DNA from: Prochlorococcus sp. AG-686-P16
GTDB taxonomy: Bacteria > Cyanobacteriota > Cyanobacteriia > PCC-6307 > Cyanobiaceae
Direction: 5' to 3'
DNA length: 12,214 bases
NCBI GenBank assembly: GCA_003208695.1
Contig: QCVY01000026.1
Span: 1 to 12,214 of the forward strand
The notes under the pieces are model-generated. The model saw nothing but the letters and a program-made list of their open reading frames with translations, was not told where the DNA came from and did no database searches. Shown piece after piece: positions 6,253 through 12,214 of this stretch; the first letter of the stretch is position 1; the number at the start of each line of letters is the position of its first letter. The position numbers and the translations under genes were made by a program.

Positions 6253-8220
6253 ATGAGTGAGGAAAAAAGATCTAATAAAATCTCCAATGACTATGGTGCT
6301 GATCAGATACAGGTTTTAGAGGGTTTAGAACCTGTTCGTAAACGACCAGGTATGTATATTGGCTCGACTGGTCCAAGAGGGTTGCACCATTTAGTGTATG
6401 AAGTCGTAGATAATTCTGTAGATGAAGCACTAGCTGGTCATTGTGATCATATTGAGATAGTTCTTAAAGATGATGGATCAGCTTTGATTTCAGATAATGG
6501 GAGAGGTATTCCTACAGATATTCATCCAAGAACAGGCAAAAGTGCTCTGGAAACTGTTCTTACTGTTCTACATGCAGGGGGGAAATTTGGAAGTGGTGGA
6601 TATAAGGTTTCTGGAGGATTACATGGTGTCGGAATATCTGTTGTTAATGCTTTAAGTGAGTGGGTGAATGTTACTGTTTTAAGAGATGATAATGAGTTTA
6701 AACAAAGATTTGAGAAAGGAATTGCAAAAGGTGAATTAAAATCCCAAAAACAGCAAAATAAACCATCTCAAAAAGGTACAACAATTTGTTTTAAGCCAGA
6801 TACAACGATATTTACTGATGGTATTGAATTTGATTATGCTCTTTTATCCTCAAGATTAAGAGAATTGGCTTATCTTAATGGCGGCGTCAAAATTATATTT
6901 AGAGATGAGAGGCAGAAATTATCGGATGGTTCTTTTAAAGAAGAAATTTATTTATATGATGGTGGCATTAAAGAATATGTTGAGTACATAAATAAAGAAA
7001 AGGAATCTATTCATTCTGAGGTTATTTATGTCGATTCACAAAAAGATAATGTTTACGTAGAGGCAGCTTTACAATGGTGTTCGGATGTTTATTCAGATAA
7101 CATATTAGGTTTTGCAAATAATATCAGAACAATAGATGGAGGCACACATATAGATGGCTTAAAAACAGTATTGACTAGAACTTTTAATGCTATCGCGAAA
7201 AAAAGAGGTAAAAGAAAAGAAGTTGATAAAAATTTGTCAGGAGAAAATATAAGAGAAGGTTTGACGGTCGTATTATCTGTAAAAGTTCCAGAGCCAGAAT
7301 TTGAAGGTCAAACAAAGACAAAATTGGGAAATACTGAAGTGAGAGGCATTGTTGACTCGCTCATAGGAGAATCATTAATAAAGTATATGGAATTTAATCC
7401 TAATGTTTTTGATTTGATTCTAGAAAAAGCAATTCAATCTTTTAATGCGGCAGAGGCAGCGAAAAGAGCAAGGGATTTAGTAAGGAGAAAAAGTGTTCTT
7501 GAGAGTTCAACTTTGCCTGGTAAATTGGCAGATTGCAGCTCAAGAGATCCCTCAGGTGCAGAGATTTATATAGTTGAGGGTGATTCGGCTGGAGGTTCAG
7601 CTAAACAAGGAAGAGATAGGAGATTTCAGGCAATTTTACCTTTGAGAGGAAAAATATTAAATATTGAAAAAACAGATGATGCGAAAATATATAAAAATAC
7701 AGAAATTCAATCCCTAATCACTGCTTTGGGGTTGGGTATAAAGGGAGAAGAGTTTAATGTTAATTCTCTAAGGTATCATCGAGTTGTAATTATGACTGAT
7801 GCAGACGTTGATGGGGCCCATATTAGAACATTACTATTAACGTTTTTTTATAGATATCAAAGGGATCTTGTTGAAAAAGGTTTCATATATATAGCATGTC
7901 CCCCTCTATATAAAGTTGAAAGAGGTAAAAATCATAAATATTGCTATAACGAAAATCAATTAAAGAAAACGATAGAAGATTTCGGAGAAAAAGCTAACTA
8001 TAATATTCAAAGATTTAAAGGTTTAGGTGAAATGATGCCCAAACAATTATGGGATACAACAATGAATCCTCAGACCAGGATGATGAAAAGAGTAGAAATT
8101 GAAGATGCTTTAGAAGCAGATAGAATATTCAATATTTTGATGGGAGATAAGGTCGCACCGAGAAGAGAGTTTATTGAAACTCATAGTGCGAATTTAGATA
8201 TGGCGACATTAGATATATGA
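6253..8220 (+). CDS. gyrB: DNA gyrase subunit B
   Basis: GyrB is the ATPase subunit of gyrase, which with GyrA adds negative supercoils to DNA. The 655 residues show the GHKL ATPase site (EVVDNSVDEA, DNGRGIP, GLHGVG), the transducer motif GQTKTKLGN, the TOPRIM domain with IVEGDSAGGSAKQGRDR and the metal-binding DADVDGAH, and the C-terminal KGLGEM motif. It ends in the usual region after the TOPRIM domain, without the long insert of enterobacterial GyrB and without an intein. The ATG at 6253 has no Shine-Dalgarno match. The stop overlaps the start of the next gene (ATGA at 8217-8220), so the small genes behind it are probably co-transcribed and translationally coupled. gyrA is not in the window. 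Confidence 0.99.
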   Translation: MSEEKRSNKISNDYGADQIQVLEGLEPVRKRPGMYIGSTGPRGLHHLVYEVVDNSVDEALAGHCDHIEIVLKDDGSALISDNGRGIPTDIHPRTGKSALETVLTVLHAGGKFGSGGYKVSGGLHGVGISVVNALSEWVNVTVLRDDNEFKQRFEKGIAKGELKSQKQQNKPSQKGTTICFKPDTTIFTDGIEFDYALLSSRLRELAYLNGGVKIIFRDERQKLSDGSFKEEIYLYDGGIKEYVEYINKEKESIHSEVIYVDSQKDNVYVEAALQWCSDVYSDNILGFANNIRTIDGGTHIDGLKTVLTRTFNAIAKKRGKRKEVDKNLSGENIREGLTVVLSVKVPEPEFEGQTKTKLGNTEVRGIVDSLIGESLIKYMEFNPNVFDLILEKAIQSFNAAEAAKRARDLVRRKSVLESSTLPGKLADCSSRDPSGAEIYIVEGDSAGGSAKQGRDRRFQAILPLRGKILNIEKTDDAKIYKNTEIQSLITALGLGIKGEEFNVNSLRYHRVVIMTDADVDGAHIRTLLLTFFYRYQRDLVEKGFIYIACPPLYKVERGKNHKYCYNENQLKKTIEDFGEKANYNIQRFKGLGEMMPKQLWDTTMNPQTRMMKRVEIEDALEADRIFNILMGDKVAPRREFIETHSANLDMATLDI

Positions 8221-8534
8221 TAAAAAATATTTGTTTAATTGGATTCGCTCTGATTGGTCCAATTACCTTACCTGCTGGAGGAATACAAAGGAATTTAAAT
8301 GAATACAATATTCTTAATAGTTCCAAGGAAATCATATTAAGTGCAAATTGTTCACTTTATACTGTTCCTGAAATTAATGCAAAAAAACTGTTAGTTCTTG
8401 ATACCGGTTCTTCATTATCAGTTTTACAAAAATGGGTAGTCAACGAAAATAATAGTTGGGCACGAGTAGAATTACTCACAAATCGATTTATTGAACATCC
8501 TAATAGAACAAAAAGGGGTTGGATTAAAATATAG
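8217..8534 (+). CDS. Small exported SH3-like protein
   Basis: This 105-residue protein has a typical signal peptide: Lys3, then a hydrophobic stretch at about 5-20, with possible cleavage near the PAGG segment. The rest (about 40-105) resembles a bacterial SH3-like (SH3b) domain: ANCSLYTVPE, DTGSSLSVLQKW, then a tryptophan-containing WARVE strand and the closing RGWIKI strand. No catalytic residues are evident. Such domains often bind cell-wall or peptide ligands, so an envelope role is plausible, but the ligand is unknown. The start overlaps the gyrB stop by four bases and its stop lies three bases before the next gene. It has no lipobox cysteine. The real-gene call rests on the coupling, the signal peptide and the fold-like pattern. 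Confidence 0.8.
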   Translation: MIKNICLIGFALIGPITLPAGGIQRNLNEYNILNSSKEIILSANCSLYTVPEINAKKLLVLDTGSSLSVLQKWVVNENNSWARVELLTNRFIEHPNRTKRGWIKI

Positions 8535-8537
8535 ATT

Positions 8538-8909
8538 TTGGGATTGGATGGTGTTATTTATATTTTAGCAGGAAGTACTTTTGGATTAATTTTAAAGATG
8601 TTTATAAATTATATTTCTGGGAGACAGAAAGTATTTTCTTCTAATAACATTTTAATAGTAAATGTTTTAGCCTCTTTATTTTTAGGTATTTTCGTAGGTT
8701 TAAATATAACAAATAAGAATTTAATATTATTTTTTTTTGTTGGTTTTTTAGGTTGTTTAAGTACATTTTCATCTTTTATATATCAGTTATTTAATTTGAT
8801 TCAAAAAAGGAAATATTTACAACTATTGCTTTATTATTTTGAAGTTTTATTATTATCTTTTTTATTTTTTTGTTTAGGATACTTTATTACTTTAATCTGC
8901 ATAAAATGA
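8538..8909 (+). CDS. crcB: Fluoride channel subunit Fluc/CrcB, first of pair
   Basis: Fluc/CrcB proteins are small four-helix membrane channels that let fluoride leave the cell, working as antiparallel dimers. This 123-residue copy has four hydrophobic segments (about 5-22, 36-56, 62-84, 95-120), the Asn of the second helix (NILIVNVLASLFLG, Asn42) and the phenylalanine box CLSTFSSF with Phe77 and Phe80. The usual Arg of helix 1 is Lys20. Positive charges lie in loop 1 (GRQK) and loop 3 (QKRK), and the N-terminus is acidic, which predicts both ends outside. The start appears to be TTG at 8538, three bases after the SH3-like gene: a stop lies two codons upstream and the first in-frame ATG is codon 21, inside helix 1. 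TTG at 8544 is an alternative. The stop overlaps the next start (ATGA). Confidence 0.88.
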   Translation: MGLDGVIYILAGSTFGLILKMFINYISGRQKVFSSNNILIVNVLASLFLGIFVGLNITNKNLILFFFVGFLGCLSTFSSFIYQLFNLIQKRKYLQLLLYYFEVLLLSFLFFCLGYFITLICIK

Positions 8910-9235
8910 ATAAAAAATATTTATCAACTCTATTATTAACTGCCTATTTTGCAACATTTTTAAGGTTTTATTTAAATAATAATTTTGTTGTTTCTCTTTT
9001 AGGTTCTTTTTTATATGGCTTTTTTGTTTCAAGGACAATTAGTAAGTCAAAAAGAGAAATTCTATTAATTGGTTTCTGTTCTTGCTTCACATCTTTTAGT
9101 GGTTTGGTACATGTTTTATATCAATTTATTATCCAAGGTTACTATCTAAAGTTATTTCTTTATTTGAATGTAATTGTTATTTTAAACTTAATCATAATGT
9201 ATATTGGATTTCAATTAAGTAGAAAAATAACTTAA
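8906..9235 (+). CDS. crcB: Fluoride channel subunit Fluc/CrcB, second of pair, diverged pore
   Basis: I place the start at the ATG at 8906, which overlaps the stop of the first subunit by four bases (ATGA) and gives 109 residues; a TTG-type or earlier start would add 12 residues lying entirely within the upstream gene. Four membrane segments are visible (about 5-21, 27-42, 50-73, 80-103). The Fluc pattern is present as GFCSCFTSFSGL and LLGSFLYG, with Arg20 kept in helix 1. Compared with the first copy, the helix-2 Asn is Ser30 and the second box Phe is Leu67, while Phe64 is kept. Positive charges sit at the N-terminus (NKK), in loop 2 (SRTISKSKR) and at the C-terminus (SRK), which predicts both ends inside, opposite to the first copy. 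It is most likely the partner of a heterodimer. Confidence 0.86.
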   Translation: MNKKYLSTLLLTAYFATFLRFYLNNNFVVSLLGSFLYGFFVSRTISKSKREILLIGFCSCFTSFSGLVHVLYQFIIQGYYLKLFLYLNVIVILNLIIMYIGFQLSRKIT

Positions 9236-9248
9236 TTTTTTTTATAAT
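9220..9248 (+). promoter_or_regulatory. Candidate promoter of mgtE
   Basis: A perfect -10 box TATAAT (9243-9248) follows TAGAAA (9220-9225, four of six -35 bases) by 17 bases. Transcription would start near 9255, about 25 bases before the mgtE ATG. The -35 overlaps the end of the second crcB gene. This suggests mgtE is expressed apart from the gyrB cluster. Confidence 0.6.
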
Positions 9249-9279
9249 ATTAATGTTACTTTGATCAAAAGCTGTCTAT

Positions 9280-10689
9280 ATGGAAGAAAATAATAATGTT
9301 GAGGTAATAAACCCTTTATCTTCGGATTTAACTACTCGTGGAAAGATTACAATTCAGCTAGAAGAATTGCTAGTTGCAGGTAATTATGATGAAGCAAAAT
9401 TATTACTTGAACCTTCCCAGCCCGTTGATATCGCTGATGCAATAGGTAGTCTCCCCTTAATACTGCAGGCTCTCGCGTTTAGGTTATTAAAAAAAAATGA
9501 GGCAATTGAGGTCTATGAATATTTAGATCCAATAGTGCAGCAAACATTACTAGATAGACTTCGTTCCGGGGAGGTTTTGGAAATAGTTGAAAAAATGTCT
9601 CCTGATGATAGGGTTCAACTTTTTGATGAATTACCTGCAAAAGTTGTAAGAAAATTTCTATCAGCACTAAGTCCAGGTGAGAGAAAAGTGACAGCAGAAT
9701 TATTAGGTTATGAGCCAGAAACAGCGGGTAGATTAATGACTACTGAATTCATAGATTTAAAAGAAATGCAAACTGCTGAGGAAGCGTTGTCTATAGTAAG
9801 AAAAAGGGCTGCATTTACAGAGACAATATATAGTTTATATGTCACAGATAAGGAAAGGCATTTAACTGGAATTTTATCTTTAAGGGATCTTGTCACAGCC
9901 GATCCTAGTAGGCCTATTGGTGAGGTTATGACAAAGGATGTTGTTAATATTTCTACTAATACAAATCAAGAGGATGTGGCTAGAGCAATTCAAAGATATG
10001 ATTTTTTAGCTCTTCCAGTTGTTGATAAAGAAAAAAGATTAGTCGGAATTGTTACTGTTGATGATTTGATTGATGTTATTGAACAAGAAGCTACTCGAGA
10101 TATTTATGCTGCAGGCGCTGTTCAGCTTGGTGATGAGGATGATTATTTTCAAAGTGGTTTATTTACAATTGCTCGAAGGAGAATCCTATGGCTATTAATT
10201 TTAGTTTTAGCTAATGGGTTAACAACAAAAGTTATAGCAATGAATGATCAGATTTTAAAAGAAATAGTTTTACTCGCTGCTTTTATTCCATTGCTTATCG
10301 GTACCGGAGGAAATGTTGGAGCTCAAAGCTCAACAGTCGTTATAAGGGGTTTAAGTACTCAAAAATTGAAATCATTGGGAGCCTTTAAGGCTGTGGTTAA
10401 AGAGGCAATAACTGGTGCTCTGTTGGGTATTTTAATGATGCTGGTGGTTTTCCCTTTTGCATGGTGGCAAGGTGAGGGACCATTAATCGCATCCGCAGTT
10501 GGAATTAGCTTGATTTCGATAACAACTCTAGCTGCAACCGCCGGAGCTATTCTTCCCTTACTTTTTGACAGGATGGGTTTAGATCCTGCTTTGATGTCTT
10601 CCCCCTTCATAACTACTGTGACAGATATTGCTGGGGTGTTTATTTATCTTAGTACTGCAAATTGGCTACTTAATTCTTCAATTTTATAA
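9280..10689 (+). CDS. mgtE: Magnesium transporter/channel MgtE
   Basis: MgtE is a dimeric inner-membrane magnesium channel whose cytoplasmic part senses intracellular Mg2+ and closes the pore when it is plentiful. The 469 residues follow the family order: an N-terminal helical domain (about 23-150, with LFDELPAKVVRKFLSALSPGER), two CBS domains (about 153-275, with the ETAGRLMTTEF lead-in and VGIVTVDDLIDVIEQEATRDI), a linking plug helix, then five membrane helices (about 300-469). The pore signature GTGGNVGAQSSTVVIRGL is intact, and so is DPALMSSPFITTVTDIAG, in which Asp449 (base 10624) corresponds to the pore aspartate that binds Mg2+. Length is normal. There is no evident Shine-Dalgarno site before the ATG. 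Chlorophyll synthesis makes Mg2+ supply important in such organisms, but that link is inference. Confidence 0.97.
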   Translation: MEENNNVEVINPLSSDLTTRGKITIQLEELLVAGNYDEAKLLLEPSQPVDIADAIGSLPLILQALAFRLLKKNEAIEVYEYLDPIVQQTLLDRLRSGEVLEIVEKMSPDDRVQLFDELPAKVVRKFLSALSPGERKVTAELLGYEPETAGRLMTTEFIDLKEMQTAEEALSIVRKRAAFTETIYSLYVTDKERHLTGILSLRDLVTADPSRPIGEVMTKDVVNISTNTNQEDVARAIQRYDFLALPVVDKEKRLVGIVTVDDLIDVIEQEATRDIYAAGAVQLGDEDDYFQSGLFTIARRRILWLLILVLANGLTTKVIAMNDQILKEIVLLAAFIPLLIGTGGNVGAQSSTVVIRGLSTQKLKSLGAFKAVVKEAITGALLGILMMLVVFPFAWWQGEGPLIASAVGISLISITTLAATAGAILPLLFDRMGLDPALMSSPFITTVTDIAGVFIYLSTANWLLNSSIL

Positions 10690-10718
10690 AAATCACTAGG
10701 TATTTATTCTCATTTTTG

Positions 10719-10724
10719 TAGAAT
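10719..10724 (+). promoter_or_regulatory. Possible -10 box of the sigma factor gene
   Basis: TAGAAT matches five of six -10 bases and would start a transcript near 10731, leaving a leader of about 60 bases. I see no convincing -35 box at the right distance, so this is a tentative site. Confidence 0.3.
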
Positions 10725-10754
10725 TGTGGATTTTTTTGTTTAACTTTACATTTC

Positions 10755-10784
10755 TTAATGGTATTGTTTACAAAACAACATTAA
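10755..10784 (+). repeat. Bulged 12-pair inverted repeat just before the sigma factor start
   Basis: The inner arms TTGTTT (10764-10769) and AAACAA (10773-10778) flank a 3-base loop. Outer arms TTAATG (10755-10760) and CATTAA (10779-10784) extend the pairing after a 3-base bulge (GTA) on the left. The structure ends five bases before the ATG at 10790. As RNA it could mask the ribosome-binding region; as DNA it could be an operator. Confidence 0.5.
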
Positions 10785-10789
10785 CTTTT

Positions 10790-11791
10790 ATGTCACCCGA
10801 AACATTAGTTGAGAATAAATTAGCTACTATTTCATCTTTAAAATCTAGCAATGATGTAGATTTGGTTAGGTCTTACTTGAGAGATATAGGACGAGTTCCA
10901 TTACTATCACACGAACAAGAAATAACCTTAGGTAGGCAAGTTCAAGAATATATGCAAGTTGAGAGAGCTGAAATTGAAATAATAGAATTGACTGATAATA
11001 AACCTTCCGCTGAAGAATTAGCTGAAAAGTTAAATTTATCTACTTCACAAATCAAAAAAAGACTGAGAGCTGGTCAGCGAGCTAAAGAAAGGATGGTTGC
11101 TGCAAATCTAAGACTAGTAGTTAGTGTTGCAAAAAAATATACAAAAAGAAACATGGAACTTCTTGATTTGATTCAAGAAGGAACAATTGGATTAGTAAGA
11201 GGTGTAGAAAAATTTGATCCTGCTAGAGGATATAAGTTTTCAACATATGCATATTGGTGGATTAGACAGGGCATTACAAGAGCAATTGCGGAAAAAAGTA
11301 GAGCTATTAGATTGCCAATCCACATAACAGAAATGCTTAATAAGTTAAAAAAAGGTCAAAGAGAGTTGAGTCAAGAAATGTCAAGGACGCCTACTATTAG
11401 CGAACTTGCTAAATACGTTGAGTTACCAGAAGATGATGTGAAAGATTTAATGTGCAAAGCTGGGCAGCCAGTTAGTTTAGAAACAAAAGTAGGTGATGGT
11501 GAAGATACGGTTTTACTTGATTTGTTAGCTGGAGGAGAAGATCTACCGGATGAGCAAATCGAAATGGACTGTATGAGAGGTGATTTACATTCACTTCTTC
11601 ATCAGTTACCCGATTTACAATGTAGAGTTTTGAGAATGAGATATGGCATGGATGGGGATGAACCAATGTCCTTAACAGGTATTGGACGTGTTTTGGGCAT
11701 TAGTAGAGATAGGGTAAGAAATTTAGAAAGAGATGGTCTAAGAGGTTTAAGAAGACTAAGCGAAAGCGTAGAAGCTTATTTCGTATCTTGA
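10790..11791 (+). CDS. Group 2 (non-essential type) RNA polymerase sigma-70 factor
   Basis: The protein directs RNA polymerase to a subset of promoters. With the ATG at 10790 it has 333 residues: region 1.2 (DLVRSYLRDIGRVPLLSHEQE), region 2 with NLRLVVSVAKKYTKR, LLDLIQEGTIGLVRGVEKFD and the -10-reading YKFSTYAYWWIRQGI, region 3 (IRLPIH onward) and region 4 with RVLRMRYGMDG and the helix-turn-helix SLTGIGRVLGISRDRVRNLE. There is no long acidic region 1.1 extension, unlike the principal cyanobacterial SigA, so it fits the group 2 factors used under light, nutrient or stress change. The frame stays open back to a TTG at 10724, but those 22 residues are Phe/Leu-rich and unlike any sigma factor. 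It overlaps the next, opposite gene by 16 bases. Which of the paralogous sigma factors it is cannot be told here. Confidence 0.95.
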   Translation: MSPETLVENKLATISSLKSSNDVDLVRSYLRDIGRVPLLSHEQEITLGRQVQEYMQVERAEIEIIELTDNKPSAEELAEKLNLSTSQIKKRLRAGQRAKERMVAANLRLVVSVAKKYTKRNMELLDLIQEGTIGLVRGVEKFDPARGYKFSTYAYWWIRQGITRAIAEKSRAIRLPIHITEMLNKLKKGQRELSQEMSRTPTISELAKYVELPEDDVKDLMCKAGQPVSLETKVGDGEDTVLLDLLAGGEDLPDEQIEMDCMRGDLHSLLHQLPDLQCRVLRMRYGMDGDEPMSLTGIGRVLGISRDRVRNLERDGLRGLRRLSESVEAYFVS

Positions 11792-12214
11792 ATAAATTGA
11801 TAAATTAAATTATTAGTCTCTTCTGGCTTTTCATCGTGAGGACAATGTCCAGCCTCTTTAATAACATCTAATCTTTTTATATTTTTATAGTTATCTTTCC
11901 AGAATTTTGCTTCGACCAATGATTCCCAGGGATCTTTTTCTCCCCAAATCAACTGAATTGGAGCACAAACCTTATCAAATAGGTCTGTTGCGAGATAGTC
12001 ATCAAATAAATTAATAAAACCGCGAAAAGCCTCTTTTGAATTTTTTCTTTGAGAAGGGTGATATAAAATTTCTATTAATTCTTCATCAATATTTTTTCCT
12101 GAGGGGTATGCTTTTTTGAGGATTTGTTTAATAACGGCTGGATTGGCAGCTCTTTCAAAAAGGGTGTTACTAATAATTCTTTTACTTACTAAAGTTTTGA
12201 TTACTGGACGCAAT
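11776..12214 (-). CDS. Alpha/beta hydrolase (C-terminal part; 5' end outside window)
   Basis: The gene runs off the right edge: the frame is open to the last base and the leftmost codon in it is an internal TTG, so no start is in view. The visible 146 or so residues form the C-terminal third to half of an alpha/beta-hydrolase fold protein. They include the cap region, then CAPIQLIWGEKDPW with the likely catalytic Asp (GEKDPW) and KEAGHCPHDEKPEE with the likely catalytic His. The nucleophile serine elbow would be outside the window. The substrate cannot be told; homologues in cyanobacteria are usually annotated only as hydrolase or acyltransferase. The gene converges on and overlaps the sigma factor gene. 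Confidence 0.88.
   Translation of the reverse strand, partial: LRPVIKTLVSKRIISNTLFERAANPAVIKQILKKAYPSGKNIDEELIEILYHPSQRKNSKEAFRGFINLFDDYLATDLFDKVCAPIQLIWGEKDPWESLVEAKFWKDNYKNIKRLDVIKEAGHCPHDEKPEETNNLIYQFIQDTK

Noticed and set aside
8870..8905. Longer second CrcB starting at 8870
   Set aside because: It would overlap the first crcB gene by 40 bases; the ATG at 8906 gives the ATGA overlap also seen after gyrB and a Lys-rich N-terminus fitting the family.
10359..10610. Minus-strand open frame of 83 codons inside mgtE
   Set aside because: It lies fully antisense to a well-conserved membrane domain and shows no recognisable protein pattern; the same holds for other short antisense frames in secA, miaA, mgtE and the sigma gene.
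10682..10691. TTTTATAAAA palindrome at the mgtE stop as a terminator
   Set aside because: The stem is too short and purely AT, and no T-run follows; such words are expected by chance here.
10724..10789. TTG-initiated extension of the sigma factor by 22 residues
   Set aside because: The extra residues are hydrophobic and Phe-rich, unlike sigma factor N-termini, while the ATG at 10790 gives a normal group 2 start; the region also holds the leader inverted repeat.
12211..12213. TTG as the start of the hydrolase gene
   Set aside because: The visible part lacks the nucleophile elbow and the first half of the fold, so the gene must continue to the right of the window.
1..12214. CRISPR array, transposon, tRNA, rRNA, toxin-antitoxin or phage-defence genes
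   Set aside because: No regularly spaced repeats, transposase-like frames, cloverleaf-like GC-rich stretches or defence domains were seen; almost all bases belong to recognisable housekeeping genes.

Overview
The window looks like a low-GC marine picocyanobacterium, most likely a high-light-adapted Prochlorococcus. The basis is the AT-rich sequence, cyanobacterial-type SecA and CysE, a group 2 sigma-70 factor of the cyanobacterial kind, very short intergenic gaps, and my memory that gyrB, miaA, infC, cysE and secA lie together in that genus. The genus call is inference. The window is ordinary, dense chromosome: no insertion sequence, phage gene, CRISPR array, rRNA or tRNA was seen, and no gene-free stretch exceeds 300 bases.

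Left part: secA (plus strand) enters from the left edge, with only its N-terminal tip missing. It converges, with seven bases between the stop codons, on a minus-strand run of four genes read in the order miaA, infC, a GntR-type regulator, cysE. These cover tRNA modification, translation initiation, an unassigned regulator and the first step of cysteine synthesis. Gaps inside the run are 55, 99 and 6 bases, so the regulator and cysE are tightly joined, while infC and the regulator may each have their own promoter.

Centre: a 153-base divergent region separates miaA from gyrB (plus strand). gyrB is followed by three small genes packed by start/stop overlaps or a 3-base gap: an exported SH3-like protein and two tandem Fluc/CrcB fluoride-channel subunits. 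The two subunits have opposite charge patterns in their loops, as expected for an antiparallel heterodimer, and only the first keeps the usual pore residues. This is the most interesting point in the window.

Right part: mgtE (a CBS-domain magnesium channel/transporter), with a recognisable promoter, is followed by a group 2 sigma-70 factor whose start is preceded by a long inverted repeat. The sigma gene overlaps tail to tail by 16 bases with a minus-strand alpha/beta hydrolase gene that runs off the right edge.

Most genes are housekeeping. The accessory interest lies in the gyrB-linked small genes, the GntR-cysE pair and several AT-only inverted repeats at gene boundaries. No clearly new multi-gene system was found.
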